Source of the DNA: Enterobacter sp. RHBSTW-00175
Lineage (GTDB): Bacteria; Pseudomonadota; Gammaproteobacteria; Enterobacterales; Enterobacteriaceae
Direction of reading: 5' to 3'
DNA length: 64,000 nucleotides
Assembly (NCBI RefSeq): GCF_013927005.1
Contig: NZ_CP055930.1
Span: forward strand, 2,294,001-2,358,000
The notes under the pieces are model-generated. The model saw only the letters and a list, made by a program, of their open reading frames with translations, had not been told where the DNA came from and searched no databases. This document shows positions 50,076-59,826 of this stretch, one piece after another (position 1 is the stretch's first letter; every line of letters starts with the position of its first letter). The translations under genes were made by a program, and so were the position numbers.

Positions 50076-50150
50076 AGGCTTGCCTCTGTTGTTGAGGTTT
50101 GTACCGCCGTTGTATGTAGGGTACACGGTGGTTTGTTTGTTGAGTGCGTT

Positions 50151-50177
50151 TTCCCCCTCACCCTAAGTGAGGGGGAA
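50151..50177. repeat. Palindrome between kguK and kguT
   Basis: ttccccctcac-cctaa-gtgagggggaa, an 11-base perfect stem starting 4 bases past the kguK stop in the one large gap (105 bases) of the operon. It is probably an mRNA-stabilising or attenuating hairpin. Confidence 0.7.
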
Positions 50178-50180
50178 TGT

Positions 50181-51119
50181 TTATTCGTTAAGCTGCGCGC
50201 GTGTCGGTAGCCCTTCGCTGTCGCCCTGCACCTGAATTGCCAGTGCTCCAATTTTATTGCCGCGCGACACCGCCTGATGCAGCGTTTTTCCTTCCAGCAG
50301 GGCGCTAATCACCCCCACGGCAAACCCGTCGCCAGCCCCAACGGTGTCGACAACGTTGTCGACTTTTACCGCGGCAACCGCGCCTTGTTCACCTTCGGCA
50401 GTTTTAAACCAGGCTCCGTCGGCACCGGTTTTCAGCACCACGGCTTTTACCCCTTTGTTCAGATAAAAATCGGCGATCCCTTCCGGCGTTTTTTGTCCGG
50501 TGAGGATGATCCCCTCTTTCACACCCGGCAGCACCCAGTCAGCCTGGAAAGCCAGGTGGTTAAGCTTTTCAACCATTTCGGCTTCGCTTTTCCACAGCAC
50601 CGGGCGCAGGTTAGGATCAAAGGAGATCGTTTTCCCTTGCGCTTTCATGGCCGCAGCCGCGTGATCCAGAAGCTCATAAGAGCTGGCGGAGAGCGCTGCC
50701 GCCACGCCGCTCAGGTGCAGATGGCGTGCGGAGGCGAAATAGTGCGCGTGATAGTCGTTTACCGACAGATGACTTGCCGCCGAGCCTTTGCGGAAATACT
50801 CCACAATGGGATCGGTTCCATTTTCGACTTTAGATTTCAGCTGAAAGCCGGTAGCGAAGCGTGCATCGAGGGTGACACCCGCGGCATCAATCCCCTCTTT
50901 TTTCAGCGTATCCAGAACGAAATGGCCAAAACTGTCATCACCCACGCGGCTTACCCAGCCGACGTTCAATCCCAGGCGCGCCAGGCCGGTCGCGACGTTC
51001 AGCTCTGCCCCTGCCACGCGTTTGAAAAAGTGCTCTACTGCGCTGAGCTCGCCCGTTTGCGTGGCAACGAACATTGCCATGGCCTCGCCGATGGTGATTA
51101 CATCCAGCGTCTTGTGCAT
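50181..51119 (-). CDS. kguK: 2-ketogluconate kinase, PfkB family (KguK-like)
   Basis: A 312-residue ribokinase/PfkB-type kinase. Signature 1 is AGAELNVATGLARLGLNVGW and signature 2 is DTVGAGDGFAVGVI, with catalytic D in the GAGD segment. It resembles 2-dehydro-3-deoxygluconokinases. Operon context points to 2-ketogluconate, giving 2-keto-6-phosphogluconate. The start at 51119 lies 3 bases after the kguE stop, behind gaggag. Confidence 0.87.
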   Translation of the reverse strand: MHKTLDVITIGEAMAMFVATQTGELSAVEHFFKRVAGAELNVATGLARLGLNVGWVSRVGDDSFGHFVLDTLKKEGIDAAGVTLDARFATGFQLKSKVENGTDPIVEYFRKGSAASHLSVNDYHAHYFASARHLHLSGVAAALSASSYELLDHAAAAMKAQGKTISFDPNLRPVLWKSEAEMVEKLNHLAFQADWVLPGVKEGIILTGQKTPEGIADFYLNKGVKAVVLKTGADGAWFKTAEGEQGAVAAVKVDNVVDTVGAGDGFAVGVISALLEGKTLHQAVSRGNKIGALAIQVQGDSEGLPTRAQLNE

Positions 51120-51122
51120 GAT

Positions 51123-51872
51123 TTACTCCTCGCGCAGCAGATTAACGTAATGACGGGTGACGGCAGCCAGGTCAGGCCCTTCCAGCGGGAACTCGATCCC
51201 GCGCGGCGCGTCAGATGGCAGCTGATTAAGCAATTCCAGCCAGCGAGCATCGGCGTGATCCGGCGCAATGGCACGGAACTGCTGATGATGTGGAACGGCG
51301 GCTTTGACATGGATATAGCTCACGGCAGGTGCCAGATGGCGGGCGGCTTCTTCCGGCGAATCGCCCACCCACAGCCAGTTGCCCATATCAAATGTCAGCG
51401 TCACGGGTAACGACAGCACCCGGCAGGCCGCCTTAAAGCGCTGCATTGGCGCGAGCTGGCCGCAGTCGGTCTGATCGTTTTCGACCACCAGCGCCATGCC
51501 ACTTTCGTTCAGCAATGTACGCAGCTCCTCAAGCGGCTGCTTATCGCGGAAATGACCCAGTGAAACTTTCAGCCACAAGGCATTGAGCGTGGTGGCTTCG
51601 GCGAGATACCGCGAAAGGTCGGGGTTGAGGATCCCGTCAGGCGTGAACAGGGGCGCTGGCGCGGAGTAACAGGCCAGTAAACCCAGCAGCTCAATGGACT
51701 CGCCCAGTGCGGGCAGCGCCAGTAACTCTTCGCTGCTGAAAAGCTCACGGCGGATCTCAACGCCGTCGGCACCTGCAGCGGCAATCACCGGAAGCATCGC
51801 CCGTTGGCCACCCGCCTGTCGTACCTGATCCGCGCCATATGCGGCGGTGACCACCATTATTTTCCTGCCCAT
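51123..51872 (-). CDS. kguE: KguE-like sugar isomerase/epimerase TIM-barrel protein
   Basis: A 249-residue xylose-isomerase-like TIM barrel. Likely metal ligands are in ADGVEIRRELF, ALVVENDQTD, TLTFDMGNWLW and SYIHVKAAVPHH. In Pseudomonas kguE is the first gene of kguEKTD, and its reaction is not clear. The start at 51872 follows ggag; an ATG at 51857 (MVVTAAYG) is an alternative. It is the first gene of the operon, 44 bases downstream of the palindromic operator. Confidence 0.85.
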   Translation of the reverse strand: MGRKIMVVTAAYGADQVRQAGGQRAMLPVIAAAGADGVEIRRELFSSEELLALPALGESIELLGLLACYSAPAPLFTPDGILNPDLSRYLAEATTLNALWLKVSLGHFRDKQPLEELRTLLNESGMALVVENDQTDCGQLAPMQRFKAACRVLSLPVTLTFDMGNWLWVGDSPEEAARHLAPAVSYIHVKAAVPHHQQFRAIAPDHADARWLELLNQLPSDAPRGIEFPLEGPDLAAVTRHYVNLLREE

Positions 51873-51915
51873 TGCCTGACTCCGTTACAACTCACATCGA
51901 TAGTATTACGCTAGA

Positions 51916-51929
51916 TGGAACCGGTTCCA
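51916..51929. promoter_or_regulatory. PtxS-type operator of the kgu operon
   Basis: tggaaccggttcca is a perfect 14-base palindrome with the LacI-family central CG. It differs by only one base per half from the Pseudomonas PtxS operator (tgaaaccggtttca). It sits between the end of the LacI gene and kguE, at promoter distance from the operon. Confidence 0.82.
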
Positions 51930-51978
51930 AAGAAAAGGACAGGATGTTGAATTTATGATCGGCATCACGAAGGGGAAA

Positions 51979-52995
51979 TTAACGGGCGGTAGAGCCCCTA
52001 ATAATCAGCTCGCCAGAGAAGACCTGCTCGTGAATGGCATCGCTAATGCCTTCAATACGGCGGACAACCTGCTCAACCGCGGCATAACCGATTTGCCACG
52101 TGGGCTGTTTGAGTGTGGTAATGCCCACGCCAGCCAGCTCAGCCCACTCCAGCTCATCGAACCCCAGCAGGCCAATATCGCTGCCCCAGTGCAGGCCGAT
52201 ACGTTTGAGCGAGCGGGCAACCTGTAGCGTTAGCGCGCCGTTGGCGGAAATCACGGCTTTTCGCATCCCGCGATGGCGGGTGTGGAACTGGCGCAGGATG
52301 TTGTCGATCTGTTCGGCTTCGTGCAACGGTGTTTCGGCATTCTCGGCAATCACGCCGGGATAGCGTGCCAGGGTCGCGCGGAATGCCGCCAGCCGATCGC
52401 GGCGGGTGTTGACTGTGCCCAGCGGTTCGCTCAGAAACAGAATGGCCTCGAAGCCCTGTTCGACCAGATGCTCGGTAGCTGTGGTGGCTGCCTGAGTGTT
52501 ATCCAGGCCGACGACATCACAGGCGAATTCCGGGATTTTTCTGTCGATAAGTACCATTGGCAGGGAGGATTGTTGCAGGCGATTGAGGCCTTCTTCACGC
52601 ATTCCCACGGCATTCACCACAATTCCCTCCACCTGGTAACTGCGCAGCAGATCGAGGTAATGCAGCTCCTGGTCGACTTCGTTATTGGTGTTACACACCA
52701 GCGGGGTAAACCCTTTTTCACGGCAGGCCGCTTCAATACCGCTTAACACATTCACGGAGTAGGGGTTGGTGATGTCGGCGATGATAAGCCCGATAAGACG
52801 AGTACGGCCATGCTTCAGGCCGCGAGCCATCAGGCTTGGGCGATAATCCAGATCGGCAATGGCTTGCTCAATACGGGCCAGCAGGGCATCAGACAGCAGA
52901 TGTTTCTCGCCGTTGAGATAGCGTGAAATACTGGTTTTACCGGTTTTGGCGGCTTTTGCTACGTCGCTGATGGTGGCCCGTGCTGATTTGCTCAT
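51979..52995 (-). CDS. ptxS: PtxS-like LacI-family repressor of the kgu operon
   Basis: A 338-residue LacI-family repressor. The N-terminal helix-turn-helix and hinge are TISDVAKAAKTGKTSISRYL, with hinge DYRPSLMARGLKHGR; a periplasmic-binding-like effector domain follows. PtxS regulators respond to 2-ketogluconate. The open frame begins at 53133, but the ATG at 52995 (MSKSARATISD) directly before the helix-turn-helix is used. It precedes the kgu operon on the same strand. Confidence 0.88.
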   Translation of the reverse strand: MSKSARATISDVAKAAKTGKTSISRYLNGEKHLLSDALLARIEQAIADLDYRPSLMARGLKHGRTRLIGLIIADITNPYSVNVLSGIEAACREKGFTPLVCNTNNEVDQELHYLDLLRSYQVEGIVVNAVGMREEGLNRLQQSSLPMVLIDRKIPEFACDVVGLDNTQAATTATEHLVEQGFEAILFLSEPLGTVNTRRDRLAAFRATLARYPGVIAENAETPLHEAEQIDNILRQFHTRHRGMRKAVISANGALTLQVARSLKRIGLHWGSDIGLLGFDELEWAELAGVGITTLKQPTWQIGYAAVEQVVRRIEGISDAIHEQVFSGELIIRGSTAR

Positions 52996-53058
52996 CGCTG
53001 TTTTCCCTGAATTGAGTGAGAACACCTTAGCGGGAAAATCTGACGAATCAAGTGATTT

Positions 53059-53130
53059 GCCCGGTGGCGCTGCGCTTACCGGGCCTACATGTCGAACGTA
53101 GGCTGGGTAAGGCGAAGCCGCCACCCGGCG
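53059..53130. repeat. Pair of inverted REP elements (BIME)
   Basis: gcccggtggcgctgcgctta with ccgggc, then about 12 bases later ggctgggtaaggcgaagccg with ccacccggc. Two REP units in opposite orientation lie between yiaD and the ptxS-like gene. Confidence 0.85.
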
Positions 53131-53136
53131 CAATGA

Positions 53137-53799
53137 TTACTGCACAGGACTCAGGGTGATCTCTACGCGACGGTTCTGCGCTTTGCCTTCAGTGGTGCTG
53201 TTGCTGGCGATAGGATTGGCAGGGCCCATACCTTTGCTGCTGATACGGTTAGCTTCAACGCCCTGGGTAATCAGCGAGCTGGAAACGGCATCGGCACGCT
53301 GCTGTGACAAGCGGGTGTTGAGATCCAGGCTACCCGTGTTGTCGGTGAAGCCGAACACGTTAACCGCTGTCTTGTTGTACTCTTTCAGTACCATCGCTAC
53401 GCCGGTCAGGGTGTTTGCACCTGCTGGTTTTAACGTGGAGCTGTTGGAGTCAAAGGTCACGTTGTTTGGCATGTTCAGGATGATGTTATCGCCATTACGC
53501 GTCACGCTCACGCCGGTTCCCTTCATTTTTTCGCGCAGTTTTGATTCCTGCACATCCATGTAATAACCCGCGCCGCCACCCAGCGCTGCACCGGCCGCTG
53601 CGCCAATCAGCGCACCTTTGCCGCGATCTTTCTTGGATGAGGAGAGTGCGCCAATGCCCGCACCTACCAGCGAACCGAGACCTGCGCCGATGCCCGCTTT
53701 TCCTGCTTCGCTTTCACCGGTATAAGGGTTTGTTGTGCAGCCTGAAACAGCCATTGCGCCGCTCACCAGAGCAGCAATTACGAGTACGCGTTTTTTCAT
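53137..53799 (-). CDS. yiaD: YiaD, OmpA-family outer-membrane lipoprotein
   Basis: A 220-residue protein. The signal peptide has the lipobox AVSGC (C21). A glycine-zipper region follows (GIGAGLGSLVGAGIGAL and GAAAGAALGGGAGYY), then an OmpA peptidoglycan-binding domain (residues about 105-215, FGFTDNTGSLDLNTRLSQQR and NRRVEITL). E. coli YiaD is 219 residues and has been found as a multicopy suppressor of a bamD defect. It is divergent from bisC across 164 bases. Confidence 0.95.
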   Translation of the reverse strand: MKKRVLVIAALVSGAMAVSGCTTNPYTGESEAGKAGIGAGLGSLVGAGIGALSSSKKDRGKGALIGAAAGAALGGGAGYYMDVQESKLREKMKGTGVSVTRNGDNIILNMPNNVTFDSNSSTLKPAGANTLTGVAMVLKEYNKTAVNVFGFTDNTGSLDLNTRLSQQRADAVSSSLITQGVEANRISSKGMGPANPIASNSTTEGKAQNRRVEITLSPVQ

Positions 53800-53963
53800 C
53801 TTATTTCCTTAATCCTTTTTATTCTTTGCCACGACGAGCGTGGCGGTTGATTATGACGTCCAGATACGGAGAAAATTCCGGGTATTACTCTGAAATTTGT
53901 GTCAAACCATAAACAGCCTCAATAAGAAGGCCGTAAAACCTGCACGCAACCAGGAGCGCACGC

Positions 53964-56291
53964 TTGAGCACCTCAACAAAAACGATTCTGACCGCCGCCC
54001 ACTGGGGCCCGATGCTGGTCGAAACCGATGGCGAAAACGTCTTGTCATCCCGCGGGGCACTGCCTTCGCAACATCCGAACTCGCTTCAGACGGTCGTTCG
54101 CGATCAGGTACACAGTAAAACCCGCGTGCGCTGGCCGATGGTCCGCAAAGGGTTTTTGATGTCACCGGATAAACCGCAAGGTATCCGTGGGCAGGATGAG
54201 TTTGTGCGTGTGAGCTGGGATGACGCGCTTGCACTGATTCATGCGCAGCATAAACGTATCCTTGAGAGCTATGGTCCATCGTCCATTTTTGCAGGCTCTT
54301 ATGGCTGGCGTTCGAACGGGGTACTGCACAAAGCCGCTACACTTCTCCAGCGTTATATGAGCCTGGCCGGGGGCTATACCGGGCATCTGGGCGATTATTC
54401 GACCGGTGCGGCGCAGGCCATCATGCCGTACGTGGTGGGCGGGAATGAAGTTTACCAGCAGCAGACCAGCTGGCCGCTGGTGCTGGAGCACACCGATGTG
54501 GTGGTGCTGTGGAGCGCTAACCCGCTCAATACACTAAAGATTGCGTGGAATGCCACTGACGAGCAGGGCATTCCCTACTTTGATGCGCTGCGTAAAAGCG
54601 GTAAGCGCATTATTTGCATCGATCCGATGCGCTCTGAAACCATGGATTTCCTGGGCGACAGTGCCGAATGGATTGCCCCGCACATGGGAACCGATGTGGC
54701 GATGATGCTGGGTATTGCGCACACGCTGGTGGAAAACGGCTGGCAGGATGAGGCGTTTCTGGCGCGTTGTACCACCGGTTACGACAAATTCGCAGACTAC
54801 CTGACGGGCAAAACCGACGGGATCGCCAAAACGGCTGAATGGGCGGCAGATATCTGCGGTGTAAATTCAGAAAAAATCCGCGAGCTTGCGGTGTTGTTCC
54901 ACGAAAATACTACCATGCTGATGTCCGGCTGGGGGATGCAGCGCCAGCAATACGGTGAGCAAAAACACTGGATGCTGGTGACACTCGCCGCAATGCTTGG
55001 CCAGATTGGTACGCCGGGTGGCGGTTTTGGGCTCTCTTATCACTTTGCGAACGGCGGAAATCCCACGCGTAAAGCTGCTGTGCTGGCGTCCATGCAGGGT
55101 ACCGTTCACAACGGCACAGATGCCGTGGATAAAATCCCGGTGGCGCGCATTGTCGAGGCGCTGGAAAACCCTGGCGGGTTTTATCAGCACAACGGCATGG
55201 ACCGGCACTTCCCGGATATTCGCTTTGTCTGGTGGGCGGGTGGTGCGAACTTTACCCATCATCAGGATACCAACCGTCTTATCCGCGCCTGGCAGAAACC
55301 GGAACTGGTGGTGATTTCAGAATGCTTCTGGACTGCTGCCGCCAGGCACGCAGATATCGTTCTGCCTGCCACGACCTCGTTTGAACGTAACGACCTCACC
55401 ATGACCGGCGATTACAGCAATCAGCATATGGTGCCGATGATGCGTGTTGTGGCGCCGCGTGATGAAGCGCGCGACGACCTGGATGTCTTTGCCGACCTGA
55501 GTGAACTCTGGGAAGAGGGGGGGCGCGAGCGATTCACTGAGGGTAAAACCGATCTGGAATGGCTGGAAACGTTCTACCAGATAGCCAGTCAACGTGGTGC
55601 TGCGCAGGGTGTCACATTGCCACCGTTTGCCCGTTTCTGGGAAGCAAATGACATTTTCGAAATGCCGGAGAGCGAGCAGAACGCGCAATTTGTCCGTTTT
55701 GCCGATTTCCGTCGTGATCCGCAAAATCATCCGCTTAAGACCGAAAGCGGGAAAATTGAAATCTACAGCCAGCGGATCGCCAGCTTTAATTACGCCGACT
55801 GCCCGCCGCATCCTGCATGGCTTGAGCCAGACGAATGGCACGGAAATGCGCAGCCGCAGCAGCTTCAGATACTGTCTGCTCACCCGGCACACCGCTTACA
55901 CAGCCAGCTTAACTATACCTCGCTGCGTGAACAGTATGCTGTAGCAGGACGCGAGCCGATCACCTTGCATAAAGATGATGCGCAGGCCCGCGGGATTGCG
56001 GATGGCGATGTGGTGCGTGTCTGGAATCAGCGCGGGCAAGTGCTGGCGGGTGCCGTGGTAAGTGACGGGATCAGACCTGGTGTTATCTGTATTCACCAGG
56101 GAGCCTGGCCAGACCTTGATCTGACCGAAGGCGGTATCTGTAAAAACGGGGCCGTCAACGTGCTGACCAAAGATCTCCCCAGCTCAAAGCTGGGGAATGG
56201 GTGCGCCGGAAACACGGCGCTGGCATGGGTCGAGAAATATCAGGGGCCCGAACTTACACTAACGGCGTTTGATCCGCCTGCCAGCTCATGA
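53964..56291 (+). CDS. bisC: Biotin sulfoxide reductase BisC
   Basis: A 775-residue molybdopterin guanine dinucleotide enzyme of the DMSO-reductase family (E. coli BisC 777). It reduces biotin sulfoxide and methionine sulfoxide in the cytoplasm; no Tat signal is present. The molybdenum serine is likely in [11 protein letters not shown], and cofactor segments include [15 protein letters not shown] and [20 protein letters not shown]. The TTG at 53964 after caggag is the only start that keeps the family N-terminus ([15 protein letters not shown]). Its 3' end overlaps yiaC by 38 bases on the opposite strand. Confidence 0.95.
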   Translation: MSTSTKTILTAAHWGPMLVETDGENVLSSRGALPSQHPNSLQTVVRDQVHSKTRVRWPMVRKGFLMSPDKPQGIRGQDEFVRVSWDDALALIHAQHKRILESYGPSSIFAGSYGWRSNGVLHKAATLLQRYMSLAGGYTGHLGDYSTGAAQAIMPYVVGGNEVYQQQTSWPLVLEHTDVVVLWSANPLNTLKIAWNATDEQGIPYFDALRKSGKRIICIDPMRSETMDFLGDSAEWIAPHMGTDVAMMLGIAHTLVENGWQDEAFLARCTTGYDKFADYLTGKTDGIAKTAEWAADICGVNSEKIRELAVLFHENTTMLMSGWGMQRQQYGEQKHWMLVTLAAMLGQIGTPGGGFGLSYHFANGGNPTRKAAVLASMQGTVHNGTDAVDKIPVARIVEALENPGGFYQHNGMDRHFPDIRFVWWAGGANFTHHQDTNRLIRAWQKPELVVISECFWTAAARHADIVLPATTSFERNDLTMTGDYSNQHMVPMMRVVAPRDEARDDLDVFADLSELWEEGGRERFTEGKTDLEWLETFYQIASQRGAAQGVTLPPFARFWEANDIFEMPESEQNAQFVRFADFRRDPQNHPLKTESGKIEIYSQRIASFNYADCPPHPAWLEPDEWHGNAQPQQLQILSAHPAHRLHSQLNYTSLREQYAVAGREPITLHKDDAQARGIADGDVVRVWNQRGQVLAGAVVSDGIRPGVICIHQGAWPDLDLTEGGICKNGAVNVLTKDLPSSKLGNGCAGNTALAWVEKYQGPELTLTAFDPPASS

Positions 56292-56700
56292 TCCACGTCG
56301 GGTGTTGAGTGTCATCCTGCCAGGCGCTGTCTTCAATGCGAAAGCCCTGGGAATGGTAGAAATTCACCGCCCGGACGTTTTTTTGATACACCTCCAGGCT
56401 TAGATGCGGGTAGCGCTGCTGAACATAGTTCAGCAGCGCGCGCCCGATGCCTTTCCCGATGAACGCCGGGGCGACAAACAGCGCGCCGACAAACTGCGTC
56501 TGCATCACGCTAATGAATCCGCACGGGTGCCCGTTTTCTTCCCAGACCCAGGTTTCTGCCGACGGGAGATAGACGTCACGCACCAGAATTTCATTCTCTT
56601 TCCAGTAACCCGGATCGATAAACGGATGTGCCTCGGTGGTGCTTTCAAGCCATAAGCTCAGTAACGGATCTGCATTCTCACTTTGCCATTTGCGGATCAT
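56254..56700 (-). CDS. yiaC: YiaC, GNAT-family protein lysine acetyltransferase
   Basis: A 148-residue GNAT acetyltransferase (E. coli YiaC 146, reported as a protein lysine acetyltransferase). The acetyl-CoA loop is [20 protein letters not shown], followed by [19 protein letters not shown]. Start at 56700 (MIRKWQSEN); an ATG immediately upstream at 56703 is equally possible. It overlaps tag by 23 bases at its start and bisC at its end. Confidence 0.92.
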   Translation of the reverse strand: MIRKWQSENADPLLSLWLESTTEAHPFIDPGYWKENEILVRDVYLPSAETWVWEENGHPCGFISVMQTQFVGALFVAPAFIGKGIGRALLNYVQQRYPHLSLEVYQKNVRAVNFYHSQGFRIEDSAWQDDTQHPTWIMSWQADQTPLV

Positions 56701-57259
56701 CAACGCCCCCAGGGTGACAGATGCAGCCTGTAATATGGTCGTTCACCAGCCCACAGGCCTGCATAAAGGAATAACAGATAGTGGTGCCCACAAATTTAAA
56801 CCCTCTTTTCTTCAGTGCCTTAGACAGTGCATCTGAAGCGGCGGTTGAAGTGGGGATCTCCGCAAGCGTTGCGGCCAGCGTCACTTTTGGGGTGTTATCC
56901 ACAAATGACCAGACAAAATCTGAGAACGGCTCGCCGTTTTGCGCCATGGCCAGGTAGGCCCGCGCGTTACCGATGATGGCCTGTATTTTGCCGCGATGAC
57001 GGATAATTCCGGCGTCCAGAACCAGCCTTTCTACATCCTCGTCGGTCATGGCGGCGACCTTTACGGGATCAAACTGATGGAAGGCTGCGCGGTAGTTCTC
57101 ACGTTTCTTCAGAACGGTTATCCAGGATAGACCGGCTTGCTGGCCTTCCAGACAGATCATCTCAAAGAGTTTTTTGCCGTCTTTTTCCGGCACACCCCAT
57201 TCCTGATCGTGATAGTCGATATAGAGCTGATCCTGGCTTACCCAGCCGCAACGTTGCAT
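56678..57259 (-). CDS. tag: 3-methyladenine DNA glycosylase I (Tag)
   Basis: A 193-residue constitutive base-excision enzyme removing 3-methyladenine (E. coli Tag 187). Landmarks are MQRCGWVSQDQLYIDYHDQE with the N-terminal zinc ligands, GLSWITVLKKRENYR (catalytic and base pocket) and the C-terminal zinc snap NDHITGCICH. It overlaps yiaC. It diverges from yhjY. Confidence 0.96.
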   Translation of the reverse strand: MQRCGWVSQDQLYIDYHDQEWGVPEKDGKKLFEMICLEGQQAGLSWITVLKKRENYRAAFHQFDPVKVAAMTDEDVERLVLDAGIIRHRGKIQAIIGNARAYLAMAQNGEPFSDFVWSFVDNTPKVTLAATLAEIPTSTAASDALSKALKKRGFKFVGTTICYSFMQACGLVNDHITGCICHPGGVDDPQMAK

Positions 57260-57419
57260 AGGTTATCTCCCTTATTGATACTGAAATCGCAAAAATTTCA
57301 ATCTTTCAGGCTTGACGTGTCTGCTAAAGAGACAATAGTTAATACAGGGCTTCGCCCTAATACCTCTTCTTAAACAATGATAAATATCGCCGAATTCGGC
57401 TCTTTCTGGAGTCGCTTTG

Positions 57420-58124
57420 ATGATGATAAAAAAAATCAGTGGCTGCCGTGCTTTTTTTGGCCTGGCAGGTGTCTCAGCCTGTTTATTTTCCTGTAACACC
57501 GCGTTTGCCTGGCAACAGGAATATATCGTTTCAGATACACAAAGCAATACGGCGGAACGCTATACATGGGACGCCGATCACCAACCACGTTACGACGATA
57601 TTCTCGCTGAGCGTATTAAGACGTCGCAGAATGTGCCTGGGCTCGCCCTGACTCTGCCATCTGACTCGACGTCCGAACCCCCTGGTTCTATGAGCCTGGG
57701 ATGGAATTTCCCTGTCACCAACCATATCACCACCGGGCCTGTTGTGGCATGGCGTTACGATGGTTCGGCACCCAACATGTACAACGAGTTTGGTGATAGC
57801 GCCACAACGCAATCACTGACCGACCCACTCTGGCACGCAAGCGTCAGCTCGCTGGGCTGGCGAGTGGATACGCAATATGGCGATCTGCGCCCCTGGGCAC
57901 AGATTAGCTATAACCAGCAGTTTGGTGAGAATCAGTGGAAATCGCAGTTTGGCATGTCTCAGTCACCTGCCCCCTTGCAGTACGGGAGTTGGGTAGATCT
58001 TACCGTTGGCACCGACGTGCTGCTTAACCCACATATGGCGGCGTATGCCTCTTTATCCCAGGCGGATAACACCCCAACCGGTGAAGACTTTTTGTATACC
58101 CTGGGTGTGAGTGCAAAATTTTAG
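57420..58124 (+). CDS. yhjY: YhjY, autotransporter beta-domain-like outer-membrane protein
   Basis: A 234-residue outer-membrane protein. The signal peptide ends NTAFA before WQQEYIV. Then come beta-strand-rich sequence with an autotransporter-barrel feel (RPWAQISYNQQFGEN, TVGTDVLLNPHMAAYASLSQ) and the C-terminal VSAKF. No passenger domain is present, so it is a stand-alone barrel; function unknown. Two ATGs (57420 and 57423) are possible starts. It lies between tag and yhjX as in E. coli. Confidence 0.92.
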   Translation: MMIKKISGCRAFFGLAGVSACLFSCNTAFAWQQEYIVSDTQSNTAERYTWDADHQPRYDDILAERIKTSQNVPGLALTLPSDSTSEPPGSMSLGWNFPVTNHITTGPVVAWRYDGSAPNMYNEFGDSATTQSLTDPLWHASVSSLGWRVDTQYGDLRPWAQISYNQQFGENQWKSQFGMSQSPAPLQYGSWVDLTVGTDVLLNPHMAAYASLSQADNTPTGEDFLYTLGVSAKF

Positions 58125-58248
58125 GGTTGTTATTTTTTTCAACGATGCGATAACATCTTTGGCACAATAACGGTCGGGGTTGCAGCGATAGTATGCACTA
58201 ACACGCTTTCGCTCCAGACCCCGGCAAGGTCATTCATTCCTGATTCCA

Positions 58249-58279
58249 GGCATTTCATTCCGTCTCTCCTGCATTTCAT
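58249..58279 (+). promoter_or_regulatory. YpdB-type operator of yhjX
   Basis: ggcatttcat (58249-58258) and tgcatttcat (58270-58279) are direct repeats separated by exactly 11 bases, the GGCATTTCAT-N11-GGCATTTCAT layout of the E. coli YpdB (PyrR) site. It lies 84 bases before yhjX, so pyruvate-induced control through YpdA/YpdB is expected. Confidence 0.85.
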
Positions 58280-58362
58280 GCCGTTTTCCCCCAAGTGTTT
58301 TAAGGTTTTGTTTATCGTTGTCCTAAGCGTTTTCCCTTAATTTCTCTTGCAGGACAACTGCC

Positions 58363-59565
58363 ATGAACACATCAACATACAACCGCACTCGCTGGCTGAC
58401 CTTATTTGGCACCATCGTGACTCAGTTTGCGCTGGGTTCGGTCTATACCTGGAGCCTGTTTAACAGTGCACTTTCCGATAAGCTCGGCGCGCCGGTGAGC
58501 CAGGTGGCGTTTTCCTTTGGCTTATTGAGCCTCGGCCTGGCGCTTTCCTCCTCGGTGGCGGGCAAGTTGCAGGAACGTTTTGGTGTTAAGCGTGTCACCA
58601 TGACCTCCGGCATTCTGTTAGGCGTAGGCTTTTTCCTGACGGCACACTCCAGCAACCTGATGATGCTGTGGCTGAGCGCCGGGGTGTTGGTGGGGCTGGC
58701 AGACGGTGCGGGTTATCTGCTGACGCTGTCAAACTGTGTGAAATGGTTCCCGGAACGCAAGGGGTTAATTTCTGCCTTTGCTATCGGCTCTTATGGCCTG
58801 GGCAGCCTCGGCTTCAAGTTTATCGATTCGCATCTGCTGGCCTCTGTGGGTCTTGAGAAAACCTTCATGATTTGGGGCGTCATCGTGCTGGTGATGATTC
58901 TGTTCGGGGCTACGCTGATGAAAGATGCGCCTCAGCAGGAAGTGAAATCCGTCAATGGGGTGATGGAAAATGACTTCACCCTGGTGCAATCCATGCGTAA
59001 ACCACAGTACTGGATGCTGGCCGTCATGTTCCTGACGGCCTGTATGAGCGGTCTGTATGTGATTGGCGTGGCGAAAGATATTGCTCAGGGGATGGTGAAA
59101 CTCGATGCGCTCACCGCCGCTAACGCGGTAACTGTTATCTCTATCGCTAACCTGTCCGGCCGTCTGGTGCTGGGTATTCTGTCCGATAAAATTGCCCGTA
59201 TCCGCGTGATCACCATTGGTCAGGTGGTATCGCTGGTGGGAATGGCGGCGCTGCTCTTTGCGCCACTGAATGAAGCCACGTTCTTTGCAGCGATTGCCTG
59301 TGTTGCGTTCAACTTTGGCGGCACCATCACCGTATTCCCGTCACTGGTGAGTGAATTCTTTGGCCTGAATAACCTGGCGAAAAACTACGGTGTGATTTAC
59401 TTAGGGTTTGGTATCGGCAGCATTTGTGGCTCGCTGATTGCCTCACTGTTTGGCGGGTTCTATGTGACCTTCTGTGTCATTTTCGCATTACTGATTATTT
59501 CGCTGGCGCTGTCGACAACGATTCGTCAGCCGCAACGCGAAGTATTTACCGAAGCACATGCGTAA
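58363..59565 (+). CDS. yhjX: YhjX, OFA-family MFS transporter, pyruvate-inducible
   Basis: A 400-residue, 12-helix transporter of the oxalate:formate antiporter family (E. coli YhjX 402). It has the opening RWLTLFGTIVTQFALGSVYT with WSLFN and the family motif GVGFFLTAHS. In E. coli it is the single main target of YpdA/YpdB and has been linked to pyruvate handling. The ATG follows the ttgcaggac region, with the YpdB site upstream. A strong terminator follows. Confidence 0.95.
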   Translation: MNTSTYNRTRWLTLFGTIVTQFALGSVYTWSLFNSALSDKLGAPVSQVAFSFGLLSLGLALSSSVAGKLQERFGVKRVTMTSGILLGVGFFLTAHSSNLMMLWLSAGVLVGLADGAGYLLTLSNCVKWFPERKGLISAFAIGSYGLGSLGFKFIDSHLLASVGLEKTFMIWGVIVLVMILFGATLMKDAPQQEVKSVNGVMENDFTLVQSMRKPQYWMLAVMFLTACMSGLYVIGVAKDIAQGMVKLDALTAANAVTVISIANLSGRLVLGILSDKIARIRVITIGQVVSLVGMAALLFAPLNEATFFAAIACVAFNFGGTITVFPSLVSEFFGLNNLAKNYGVIYLGFGIGSICGSLIASLFGGFYVTFCVIFALLIISLALSTTIRQPQREVFTEAHA

Positions 59566-59573
59566 TGCATAAG

Positions 59574-59600
59574 AAAAAAGGCCGGTGTTCCGGCCTTTTT
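59574..59600 (+). terminator. Intrinsic terminator of yhjX
   Basis: aaaaaaggccgg-tgtt-ccggccttttt. Confidence 0.93.
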
Positions 59601-59826
59601 ATTGCCTGTAAAACCGCGACTTAGACGAAAATGTCTACATTCGTATTTGATTTTTTGTAAATAACTGTTCCGATCACATTCTCTGCTGCCACTTTTTCCT
59701 TTCCCTGTGGTCTACTGACCACGCTTGTAGGCGTTTCTGATAACGATTCCCTGAGCGAATATTTAATCTGTTCACATTTAGTTCAAAGGCGGACGGCTTT
59801 ACTGTCCCTTTTCCCGGGTAGGTTGC

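Noticed and set aside
50277..51410. A 377-residue open frame antisense to kguK and kguE
   Set aside because: Spans two real genes on the other strand and lacks its own ribosome site.
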